NCBI GenBank assembly: GCA_020746995.1
Contig: JAGPXD010000004.1
Location: forward strand, 2,232,001-2,296,000
Direction: 5' to 3'
Length of the DNA stretch: 64,000 bases
Source: Plectosphaerella cucumerina
Taxonomy: Eukaryota; Ascomycota; Sordariomycetes; Glomerellales; Plectosphaerellaceae
Shown here piece after piece: positions 25,817-35,639 of this stretch (within the stretch, counting starts at the first letter, position 1; every line of letters begins with the position of its first letter). Under the pieces are notes generated by a model. That model did not search any database and was not told the DNA's origin. It worked only from the letters and a program-made list of their open reading frames with translations. The position numbers and the translations under genes are program-made.

Positions 25817-25843
25817 ATACATATCATGGGCCATGATATGTAT
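25817..25843. repeat. 27-bp palindrome, 13-bp arms around one G
   Basis: ATACATATCATGG, a single G, then its exact reverse complement CCATGATATGTAT. It lies in an AT-richer non-coding stretch about 480 bp before the quinone oxidoreductase start. It could be a regulatory dyad, a hairpin or a relic of a mobile element. No neighbouring ORF or terminal repeat supports the last option. Confidence 0.9.
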
Positions 25844-26323
25844 CTATACAAGCCATTGGATCATGTGGCTACGCAATTCTCATTTACTTGAGCTGGCATC
25901 CAGGGCAGTCTAGTCATATATGGATCGCTTTGATACTTTAGAGCCCGGCGCAGGGCGACAGACCGAGCACTTGTAGCATCTGTTGATCAGATGGCTTGAT
26001 TACATCACTCTCATATCCATTCATGTCTTCTGAATGGAAGGTCGACAACGCTGATGCCGCCTGTGTCATGTTCGAGTCCCGCCCGCATCTGGCCGTTCGG
26101 CTCCGACGCCAAGCGCCTGTGGATACCGGCCGATCCGGCATCAAGCACCCCGCATCACCGGCCGGGTCGGGTAGTACGGCTTAATAACCCTCGACTCACG
26201 TCATCAACAGACAGTTCCGGCTGAGGGGACATCTCCGAAAACCAAGATCTCGAAATCTACATCAACCTTGGACTTCCTCTGCTTTCACTCGACCTGTCAA
26301 CCGCACTTTCACACCCTTTCAAC

Positions 26324-27404
26324 ATGGCGTCCACAATGAGAGCTATCGGTAAGCTCGCCAACCCCTCACCGCGGGGCATCCCTCTAGACTTGCCGCGCTA
26401 ACATCACCACAGACATCAAGAATGGCAAGGGCCCCAAGGAGAGCCTGTTTCTCAACAGCTCCGTCCCCAAGCCGACCCCGAAGCAGGGCGAGGCCCTGGT
26501 CAAGATCAAGGCCTTCGGCATCAACCGCATGGACCAGATCCAGCGTGAAGGCAACTACCCTCTGCCGCCGGGAACCACCGAGATTCTCGGCGTCGAGTTT
26601 AGCGGCACCGTCGAGTCCACGGGACCCGAGGGTGACACGCCCGATCATGGCTTCAAGGAGGGCGACGCCGTCTTCGGCTTGGCCTACGGCGGCGCTTATG
26701 CCGAGTACATCGCCGTGAGCCGCAAGATGCTCCTGCACAAACCCGACTACCTCAGCTGGGAACAGGCCGCCGGTATCCCCGAGACGTGGATCACCGCAAC
26801 CCAGGCTCTGCACCTGGTGGGCGGATTCCAGAAGGGCCAGAGGGTGCTCTGGCACGCCGGCGCCTCTGGCGTCAGCATCGCCGGAATCCAGCTCAGCCTC
26901 GACTCTGGCGCCAGCGAGGTTTACGCCACGGCCGGCACGGCGGCCAAGTGTTCATTTGTGACGGAGAAGCTCGGCGCTACGAAGGCCTTCAACTACAAGG
27001 AGGTCGACTGGGCCAAGGAGATCAAGGAGGCCACCGGCGGCAAAGGTGTCGATCTTATCATTGACTTCATCGGAGGATCCTACTTCGCCAAGAACCTCGA
27101 CGTCGCCGGCCGCGACGGCAAGATTGTCATGCTAGGCATGATGGGCGGCGGCAGCATCGAGCAGGCCGACATCCGTCCCATCCTGTTCAAGAGGCTCAGG
27201 ATCGAGGGAAGCACCCTGCGGAGCCGTGACACGGAGTATCAGGGCAGGCTTCGGGATAAGCTCGAGGAGTATCTCCCCCATTTCGAGACGGGGAAGCTCC
27301 AGGTTGTCATCGATACCGTCCTGCCGTGGGAGCAGATCCAGAAGGCTCACGAGCTGCTGGAGACGAACAGCAACTCTGGCAAGATCATCTGCACAATCTC
27401 GTAG
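26324..27404 (+). CDS. NAD(P)H quinone oxidoreductase, PIG3/zeta-crystallin family
   Basis: A zinc-free medium-chain dehydrogenase/reductase predicted to reduce quinones with NADPH. Exons are 26324-26348 and 26413-27404, giving 338 aa, the normal PIG3 length. The first exon codes only MASTMRAI plus one base, and the 64-bp intron keeps phase into DIKNGKGPKE. Visible features are the GroES-like N-terminal half (INRMDQIQREGNYPLPPG, GVEFSGTVES), the family motif IPETWITATQALHLVG, and the nucleotide-binding loop HAGASGVSIAG. IGGSYFAKNL and LRSRDTEYQ also follow the mammalian TP53I3 pattern closely. No zinc-ligand cysteine cluster is present. The gene ends 165 bp from the convergent dienelactone-hydrolase-family gene. 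Its physiological quinone is unknown. Confidence 0.92.
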
Positions 27405-27569
27405 GCAGCGGGGATAGATAGTAATCTATGAATGCAAATCAAAATCGTCACACCATTTCACAGTTACAAGGGGATCATGATCAGAGCTCAGAAGTTGCAT
27501 TTCCTCATAAGTCATCAGTGGGCATAAGCAGATACGACCGCAAAAAGTGCAATGAACGAAGACGCTGGC

Positions 27570-28734
27570 TTAGTGTTCCTTCAGCCACTTGAGCAGCTGG
27601 GCATGGGCCGTGGCTTGGGCATCCCGGATGGCAGCATCTTGGTACTGTCCGACGACGGCAAAGCCTGGCGCAAGTATCAGCTGGAGAAGGCGCGGGGACG
27701 TAAAGCTTGAGAGTCTTACCATGTGGCACGCCGGGGTACACCCGAACCTCGTGCTCCAGGTTCGCCTTGGACATATAGTCCTCGCCGGCGGTGCGGACCT
27801 CCTCAGGGAACAGAGGGTCATTCTCCACGCACACCAAGGAGATGGGGACCTTGACTCCGCTGAAGTCACTGGGAATGACAGAGGCGCCGTGGGCCAGCGC
27901 GCCGACCTTGATCAGGGGTGCGGCCGCGGCCGGCGCTGACTCCTCATCAGCCGGCTTCTGGCCGGCAGGCTGGTGCTCTGAGCCCAGAAGCAACACATAT
28001 CGACCACCAATGCAGTAGCCGACGGCATAGATACCCTCACCAGCGGCGACGGCATCGGCAAACTCCTCCTTGCACCCGTCAATGACCTTGTGGAGGATGG
28101 GCAGGACTTTTTCCTCAGTGTGGCGGGCGAGCCACATGTCGATCTGGAAGGCCTTGGCCGTCTCGACGATCTTGAGCTTAAAGGTGTCAAGAATGGAACC
28201 CGTATCCTCACTGCTGTCAAACGTTGCCGCGTTGGGTGCCGCGTCGCCGTGGAAGAGGTCGGGCATGGCGACGAGGAAGCCCTCAGAGGCGAACTTGTCT
28301 GCCTGCAACTGGTTGTTGATCGATTTGATACCCGTGCCACCGGTCAGGAGGAGGAGGAAGCGCGCCGGCGCATGGGGATAGTCGGTGGGCTTGGAGATGT
28401 ACACCTGGAGCAGGCTGGTCAGCAGGGTGATCGATCACTTGTCGAGAGGGGCTGCCTCGAGGCGGGGTGGCGTACGTCGATGTCGTTGATTTGAATGATC
28501 TCTCCCGTGGACGATTGACCATGTGCTTCGCGGAATTAGCGGGCGCTACAAAATGCGACCCCAGTTCCAACACTCACGGCTGGGTCTGTCCGACACGCAG
28601 TGCTCGCTGTGCTGGCCGATTGAAGGCTGGGCGGCTGTGTTGCTAGGGATGATGGGCTCGTCGACCAGCGGGGGAGACTGCGTAGCAGCAGCGTCGCTCT
28701 CCGGAGCCTTGGTTGCGACGTCGATCTCAGTCAT
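27570..28734 (-). CDS. Dienelactone hydrolase family protein
   Basis: An alpha/beta-hydrolase of the DLH family, likely cytosolic. Exons on the minus strand are 28734-28578, 28525-28476, 28404-27720 and 27664-27570, giving 328 aa. All four exons keep phase, with GTGAGT, GTACGC and GTAAGA donors. The triad typical of the family is visible: nucleophile Cys in GYCIGG (about residue 200), Asp in VENDPLFP, and His in YPGVPHGF, which is split by the last intron. The first about 60 residues form an acidic, Pro-rich leader with a HSEHC...SDRP segment before the conserved STGEI...DIDVYISKP entry to the fold. Fungal DLH homologues act on varied lactones or esters, and the substrate here is unknown. It shares a 760-bp divergent promoter with the RPA large-subunit gene. 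Confidence 0.9.
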
Positions 28735-29494
28735 TATGGCGGTCTGAGTAGTGCTCAGGGAATGGAGAAGATTTTGTTTGGTTGCGGTCGCAAAACGTGG
28801 ATGAAGGATGCCAGTATTGACAGTGGTGTTGTTGCACGCCGAACCATATGACGTCTCAGCAGGTTGGAGCTGCCCCACCTCTCCATACAAGCGCCGCGCA
28901 GCTGCCACGCGGACGGGCTGCAACGTGCACAGCATCTTGGACTCCTGGATGGAGCTTCCAAGCAAATTCATTGCCCTCACATCATCGTCTCATTTTGTCC
29001 ACTTATCAATATCTCATAGCGAGACTTAGGGAACCGATGAGGAGATAAATGCACATCAAGACTGATACTTTGCACCGCTAAAGCTTATTCCACAAACGCC
29101 AATATTAGAACCATCATACTGGTACTCCAACAGAGCGCCGAATCTCTCCCTACCCACAGAGAAGCAAGTACTTCAAGCACATGAGCAAGTGGCCGATACT
29201 TGCGATCTCTCGAGGGACCAGACTCAGAGCCCAGAGTCGGTGTCTGCCTGTTGCCCCACTGTTAGTCGCAAGCTCCAGCTTCACGTCCGACGCCACTTCT
29301 GCACGCGATAGTGCCACGACGGCTGACTAACGCAGAACCCCGCCATCCTGAATCCATTAAACACAACGCGTCGACGCGTCTGGTCTTTTGCCATCACAGG
29401 TACCATCGCCGCCAGGACACAGCGGACTCTCACCTTCCACAATTCAACCCCTCTCCATCCCGTTTCTTCAAAATCCAGAGTCAACACACTCGCC
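28735..29494. promoter_or_regulatory. Shared divergent promoter region
   Basis: 760 bp between the start codons of the dienelactone-hydrolase-family gene (left, minus) and the RPA1 gene (right, plus). The middle is AT-richer than the flanks. No TATA box stands out on either side. The core elements of both genes must lie here unless leader introns extend further. Confidence 0.6.
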
Positions 29495-31487
29495 ATGGAT
29501 CCCGCAGCGTCCAAGATTACAAAGGGCGCCTTGAGGTACATTCAAACTTCCCCTTTGCCGCTCCCTCTGCCCGTGAACTGACGCCGCCACTCTGCAGTGC
29601 CATCTTCACAGATGCCGACAGTGCTGCCGCCACCTTCCCGGTGCCGGTTCTGCAGTGCCTCCAGGTCAAGGCCCTGACCGGCCAGCCTGGATCCGCAGAC
29701 CGTTATCGCATCGTCCTCAGCGACATCAACAACTACGTCCAGGCCATGCTGGCAACACAGGTCAACCACCTGATCCACGATGAGAAGCTGGTCAGAAACT
29801 GCATCGTGCGGATTACCCAATACCAGCCCAACTCCGTCAAGGGCAAGAAGTATGTCATGGACAGCCAACTTTCCACCCGCGTCGCCTAGCTGACTCGGCG
29901 TAGTGTCCTTATCGTTCTCGGTCTCGAGGTTGTCGAGGAGCTTGGCCGCCCAGAGAAGATGGGTGAGCCCTCTGCTTTCGAGGCCAAGCCCGAGGCCGTC
30001 ACGACCACAATCCCCGGCTCGAACTTCTACGGCGCCAAGCAAGAAGAGACGAAGCCCAAGCTTTCCAACATCCCCAGCCGAGGCCCGCCCGCGCAGAGCC
30101 ATGGCGGCGGCAGCGCCAACATATACCCCATCGAGGCCCTGTCTCCCTACGCGAACAAGTGGACGATCAAGGCTCGCGTCACACAAAAGTCGGATATTCG
30201 GACATGGCACAAGCCCAGCGGCGAGGGCAAGCTGTTCTCAGTCAACCTCCTCGACGAGAGTGGCGAGATCAAGGCGACCGCCTTCAACCAGCAGTGCGAC
30301 CAGTTCTACGAGCTGTTCCAGGAAGGCTCCGTCTACTACATCCACAGTCCCTGCAAGGTGCAGATCGCCAAGAAGCAGTTCACGAACCTGCCAAACGATT
30401 ACGAGCTCACCTTTGAGCGTGATACCCAGGTGGAAAAGGCTGAGGACCAGACCAGCGTGCCGCAGGTGCGCTTCAACTTTTGCAACATCTCGGAGCTGCA
30501 AAGCGTGGAGAAGGACGCGACTGTCGATACCGTCGGCATTCTGAAGGAGGTGGACGAGGTCTCTGAGATTGTCTCAAAGTCCACGGGCAAGCCCTACCAG
30601 AAGCGCGAACTGACCCTCGTCGATGACAGCGGCTTCTCAGTGCGCGTCACGGTCTGGGGCAAGATTGCTCAGAGCTTCGACGCTGCACCAGAGTCCGTTG
30701 TCGCCTTCAAGGGCGTCAAGGTGTCCGACTTCAACGGCAGGAGTCTCAGCCTGCTCTCGTCGGGCACCATGTCCGTCGACCCCGACATTCCCGAAGCCCA
30801 TCGCCTCAAGGGCTGGTACGACTCGGCCGGCCGCACCGAAGCCTTTGCCTCGCACAGATCGGCCGGCCTCGGCGCCGCCACCGGCCGGCCCAACGAGGAG
30901 AAGTTCGCCATCCAGGTGAAGGACGAGGGCCTGGGCATGAACGAGAAGCCCGACTACTTCAGCCTCAAGGCCACAATCGTCTACATCAAGCAGGACACCT
31001 TCGCCTACCCCGCCTGCCGCAGCGAGAACTGCAACAAGAAGGTCGTCGACATGCAGGACGGCACCTGGAAGTGCGAGAGCTGCAACGTCACCCACGACCG
31101 CCCCCAGTACCGCTACGTCATGTCCGTCAACGTCTGCGACCACACCAGTCAGCTCTGGCTCAGCTGCTTCGACGAGGTCGGCCGCTCCATCATGGGCATG
31201 TCCGCCGACGAGCTCATGGACCTCCGCGATGCCGGCGACGATGCCGCCGTCACCCGCGCCTTTGAGACGGCAAACTGCAAGAAGCTCGCCTTCCGCTGCA
31301 GCGCCAAGATGGACACCTTCCAGGACGCCCAGAGGTGAGACCACCTTTCCTCATCCCAGACAACCCCCCATTCGCTCATGCTGACCATCTTCACAGGCCG
31401 CGGTACCAAGCTCGCAGCGCCGCCCCCATCGACTACAAGTCCGAGGGCAACAGGCTTGCCGACCTGATCAAGCAGTACAGCATCTAG
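29495..31487 (+). CDS. rfa1: Replication protein A large subunit (RPA70/Rfa1)
   Basis: The largest subunit of the heterotrimeric single-stranded-DNA-binding factor used in replication, repair and recombination. Exons are 29495-29535, 29598-29849, 29904-31334 and 31397-31487, giving 604 aa, close to the fungal norm. The N-terminal OB fold (residues about 5-110, VPVLQCLQVKAL, HLIHDEKLVRNCIV) is followed by a linker. DBD-A follows (SPYANKWTIKARVTQKSDIRTW). DBD-B contains YQKRELTLVDDSG. DBD-C carries a zinc ribbon, with Cys at about residues 469, 474, 488 and 491. The C-terminus LADLIKQYSI completes the trimerisation region. Introns are 62, 54 and 62 bp. Convergent with the CSN3 gene, with 543 bp between their stop codons. 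Confidence 0.96.
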
Positions 31488-32030
31488 TAGTCGGGCATAT
31501 GATCAGGCCATGGGGATGAAGGAAGTAATTGTAGAAAGGTTGTTGTGGTTTGTGGATGTTACGTTATTGCGATTGAGATATGGTCGGCTGTATCATCACG
31601 AGCTATGATCCGGAACTGGAGGGACAGGTCTCGTCAACCTGAATTTGTGGTAGACACGGCGTACGGACGGAACAGATCCAGGCTGGTAAAATGAAGCATT
31701 GTAAGCACGCATGCGTTGTCTGCAAGGGCGAGACTTGTTTGATGAATGATGCCTCGCCAATTCTGCTCATCTCAGGGGCAATACGGAGATTCAGTGCTTG
31801 AAAATGTCTTAAGGCTGCCGCTTCCTACTTGTGACGCCGTGCCCGACGCCTCGTTGATCCTGCGGTAACCCTTGACCGCTCATCAAGGCATCGGGTGTCA
31901 CTCAGAAGATCACCCTTCCGTCTGTTAGGCGAAGAATACTGTCAGCGCTCTGCCGCGCTGCGTCTTCCCCTCGGCCACGGGACCCCCTATTCTTAACATC
32001 ATGACTTCGTTTCTCTCTCCATCCACGCAG
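31488..32030. other. Convergent intergenic region (3' ends of RPA1 and CSN3)
   Basis: 543 bp between two converging stop codons. It should hold both 3' untranslated regions and polyadenylation sites. No ORF, repeat or RNA gene stands out. Confidence 0.7.
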
Positions 32031-33621
32031 CTAGTCCTGCGAGATGCCAACCATCAGGTCTTCGTCCTCGATCGATTGGTCAAAGCCAAAGCCCGCATCC
32101 ATATGCGAATCCGCATCGGTCTGCTTCAGTTCTCGGTGGATGAACTTGATATGGTCCTTGTGTGTCAGCAGGCGCGTGTCCGTGGATTGGACAATCTTCG
32201 CAAGGGCCTGCATCCGCGCAACGCTGCGCTTCAGCTCGGCCGCAAACTCGCTCTCGGTGATCTCTCCGCCCTGGGGCAGGAAGGACAGGTATTTCTTCCC
32301 GTCCGTGTGAGTCATGACGACGCCATTCAACAGGCCGGTGCTAATCATGCCGACGATAAGAGTCTCGACGGCCTCGTCCGTCGGTAATCGCTTCCCCGTG
32401 ACGGCGCTCTTGGTGAGCTCCCTCACCTCACTGATTGAGATCTTGGAGTAGATGTCACCAAGGGCGATAATCTGCCACTTCTGGTATCCTTCCATGACAA
32501 GCTGGACCAGGGCAACGTTGCCATCCTCACTCCATTCCTGGCTGTATTTGTACACCTCGTTCTTCAGCTTCTCGACGTTCTCATGCATGAACACGTTGGC
32601 CACGTCGTGGTACGCCTTCGCGGCAGTCTGGTATTGTTTCGGGGTTGCGCCATGGACGTGTGGCAACGGAGCCAGACGGCCATAGGCCAGGAGGGACGAG
32701 AAGACCATCTTCTTGTATGCGGATGCCATGGCCAGGATGACGCTACCGTCCCGGCTAGGGAAAGCCACGACCCTGGAAAAGGCGGCATGCGCATCTTTCC
32801 ACCGGCCCAGGTCGGCAAAGATCATGCCGCATGTAGTGTCGTATTTCATAATGGCGTCTTTGCTCAGGTTTTCGGTCAAGTTTGTCCGTGTGGAAATGAA
32901 CGCAGCGGGCGATGCGCCGCTGTCACCAAAGTGTTGGGGGTCGGTCTGGTTCTTCATACCCGGGACGTAGACGTAGGGTATTCCGATCACGGGCAGGGCA
33001 GCCTCGAACTGTCTGGATTCGTAGGCGAGCTCTGCAAGGTGGCAGTGGCTCGACGTGAGCATCTGGGAGGTAGGGTCGATACGGAGGATGGCCGAGGCCA
33101 GAAGGCCGACAGCTTGAGGACCCTGACACTCCGAGTCAGCGCAGGGAGCATGTTTGGAAAGAAACAGATATCTTACGGGAACCCATTTGCATTTGACAAG
33201 CTCGTGGATCAATTCCAGATACAGGTCTCCCACGTAGCGAATCTGCCGTCCGTCGAATGACTCGAGAAACCGCACGACAAGTTGTGTCAGCTCCGGCCGT
33301 GTGATTGGAGATGCTCCGTCCGCGAGGTCCTTGAGCCTGTTAATGAGCAGGAGTGTCGAGATGGAGTTGAGCGAGGGATCTAGGAGCTGTAATCGGGCAG
33401 GTCAGCGAGAGGCGCAGGAAGCCGGGCGTTTGCATGGGTAATTCAAGGCTTCTCACCTGGACAAGTTGAGGTGCGGAGGCGACGAAGAGCGTTGACTTCT
33501 CGTCAACCATGTATTTCAGCTGCTCGAGGAACTGCTTGGCCGCCTCATCGTACTTCTCATCGGAGAGAGTGGCATGGTAGTCGGGCGGAAAGGCCAGGAG
33601 GATCTGGTCAATGTTCGCCAT
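32031..33621 (-). CDS. csn3: COP9 signalosome subunit 3 (PCI-domain protein)
   Basis: A subunit of the COP9 signalosome, which removes NEDD8 from cullin ubiquitin ligases and in fungi links light, development and secondary metabolism. Exons are 33621-33457, 33386-33177 and 33122-32031, giving 488 aa. Helical repeats fill the first two thirds (for example FLESFDGRQIRYVGDLY, ILRIDPTSQMLTSSHCHLAELA). A PCI winged-helix region follows (about residues 320-430, IIALGDIYSKISISEVREL, GLLNGVV). The acidic C-terminal tail ends EDEDLMVGISQD. Alignment from memory with animal CSN3 (ALPVI, SAYKKMVFSSLL, AYHDVANVF) supports subunit 3 over the proteasome lid subunit Rpn3. The second intron (33176-33123, 54 bp) is a multiple of three without a stop. 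Shares a promoter region with the complex I gene. Confidence 0.88.
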
Positions 33622-34205
33622 GGCGGCGGGATTGTTCGTTCGTTTGCCAGGCGACGATGACGGCTTGTTGGGTTGCTCTTGGACGGAGAGGTTGTACGGA
33701 AGAAGGGGTCCGGTGTGGCAGCCCAGGCCGAGAAGTCCTCTGGACCTGGTGGACGAGCTTGCTGGTAAAGTCGGGGGTTTTGTTCGTGAAAGATGCCCGG
33801 CGTCGGCAATCGTTGGAGGCAACAGTCTGGAGGAAGTCACTGGTGGCGCGTGATTGCGGGCAGGTACAAGCACCAGCCAGACTTGCGTGGGGTCATTGGA
33901 GGGGGAGCTCCAACCAAGCTCCCGGTCTTGGCCCTGCCTTCGCTGTATCCGAACATCTCTCTATCCGAAGATTGGCCGACACCTCGGCGAAGCCGCCACA
34001 CCGAAGTTGTGCACACCTTCCGCTCCAGCGCGCACAAGTCTCCACCGGCGTAGCCGGCCCCGCCAATCAAGGGGTTCCATATTCCAAGCAGCTTTCTGAA
34101 CCGACTTTGAACGTCCGGGAATCAGTGACGACGATAGCCTCGCCCTCGCAAAACAACCACCCGCAACCCACCACCCGGCCAATTGCGCTCCTACGACTCG
34201 CAGCC
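33622..34205. promoter_or_regulatory. Shared divergent promoter region of CSN3 and the 24 kDa complex I gene
   Basis: 584 bp between two divergent start codons. The stretch is short enough that both core promoters must overlap or abut. No TATA box is evident, as is usual for housekeeping genes. Confidence 0.65.
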
Positions 34206-35297
34206 ATGGCGTCAAAGCTCGCTCCCTTCCTCTTCAGATCCGCCGCCCGGTCAGCATGCCGGGTAGCGAGGCCACAGATCCGCGCCATCAGCACCACGGC
34301 GCCGAGGCCGAGCGCCTCGCTCAACGTGGTACGTCCATCCCCTCATCAACCGGGCATTGCCTCCCCTCGACGGGCGCGCGAGTCCGGCAACATGTCCAAT
34401 CCGTCGTAGTTGGCATCGGCGGACGTGTTGCGTTCCCCCGAGGGTCGCCAGGGAGCCTCCAGCTGACAACCGCCTCTTCCCGCCACCGCAGCACCGTAAC
34501 ACCGAGGACAACAACACCGACATCCCCTTCAAGTTCACCGAGGCGAACGAGAAGGTCATCACCGAGATCCTTAAGCGCTACCCCCCGCAGTACAAGAAGG
34601 CCGCTGTCATGCCCATCCTCGACCTCGGCCAGCGCCAGCACGGCTTCACCTCGATCAGCGTCATGAACGAGGTCGCCCGCATCCTCGAGATGCCCCCCAT
34701 GCGTGTCTACGAGGTCGCCTCCTTCTACACCATGTACAACCGCACGCCTGTTGGCAAGTTCTTCATCCAGGCCTGCACAACCGTGAGTTTGATGCCCCAA
34801 TTCTGCTGCGGCGCGTCCGGGAGGCAATTGGATGGCTTGGCGATGCACCACATTCCCAACCATCGATTACCAAGCACAGCAACGCCAGCTCCTCCCCGCG
34901 AACACCCACTGACACCCATCAGACACCTTGCCAGCTCGGCGGCTGCGGCTCCGACGCCATCGTCAAGACCATCACCGAGCACCTCGGCATCCAGCAGGGC
35001 GAGACCACGCCCGACGGCATCTTCTCCTTCCTCGAGGTCGAGTGCCTCGGTGCCTGCGTCAACGCCCCCATGGTCCAGATCAACGACGACTACTACGAGG
35101 ACCTCACCCCCGAGACGACCAAGAAGCTCCTCGACGGCCTCCGCGCCAGCGTCAAGACGGACGGCGAAGTCGACTACTCCAAGATCCCCAAGCCCGGCCC
35201 CATCGAGAGCGGCCGCCAGACGTGCGAGAACAGCGCCGGCCTCACCAACCTGACGAGTGAGCCGTGGGGCCCCGAGACCACACGGAGCGATCTGTAA
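34206..35297 (+). CDS. nuo-24: NADH:ubiquinone oxidoreductase 24 kDa subunit (NDUFV2/NuoE type)
   Basis: A peripheral-arm subunit of mitochondrial complex I carrying the [2Fe-2S] cluster N1a. Exons are 34206-34328, 34492-34782 and 34923-35297, giving 262 aa. The N-terminus MASKLAPFLFRSAARSACRVA is Arg/Ser/Ala-rich and free of acidic residues, as expected for a matrix-targeting presequence. The four iron-sulfur ligands are visible: Cys136 and Cys141 (ACTTTPC) and Cys179 and Cys183 (ECLGAC). The block VNAPMVQINDDYYEDLT is nearly invariant in the family. The introns, 163 and 140 bp, are longer than most others here and both fall between codons. The last exon continues past the thioredoxin-like fold into a Pro/Gly-rich tail. 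Convergent with the kelch gene downstream. Confidence 0.96.
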
Positions 35298-35639
35298 GGT
35301 CGACCGAGGCGGCGAGCGTGATTTTTTGTCGGTGGGGGGAAGAGGGAGAGGGAAAAGGAGAACCCCGTACTACGATAGATGAGGGAATGTACATAACCTA
35401 GGTTGAGAGTTTTTGTACCAGAAGGAAATCCACGGTATGGTCTTTTAAGAGCAGACAAGCTTTCCGCTCGTGTAACGTATTCGTATATGGTCTGAAAATT
35501 GCTTCATATTCTTCTTACACATAGCTGATCCAGCAAGCCACGGGGGTAGATGATTTTTGTGAGTTGTTCCAGACACATTGTCCAATATCCAAGGGGCCAA
35601 TAACCAGAAATCAAGAAAATACGACCCGCACCGGCGCGG
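35298..35639. other. Convergent intergenic region (3' ends)
   Basis: 342 bp between the stop codons of the 24 kDa subunit gene and the kelch gene. It contains a perfect AACCTAGGTT palindrome at 35395-35404 and AT-rich sequence suited to polyadenylation. No gene is seen. Confidence 0.7.

Larger units (their letters stand above)
20952..26323. other. Gene-empty region between the CCG-6-like and quinone oxidoreductase genes
   Basis: Apart from the promoter of the minus-strand GPI-protein gene, no gene is supported over 5 kb. A tandem GGTCA-type repeat lies near 22078-22096. From about 24.3 to 26.2 kb the DNA is visibly less GC-rich than the rest of the window. That part contains a 27-bp near-perfect palindrome at 25817-25843 and an AGGTACCT palindrome at 25590-25597. 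Open frames here are short and unlike known proteins. Confidence 0.55.

Noticed and set aside
26065..26095. GTTCGAGTCCC, a tRNA T-loop/B-box-like motif
   Set aside because: No matching A-box, anticodon arm or acceptor stem can be folded around it on the plus strand, so it is not called a tRNA.
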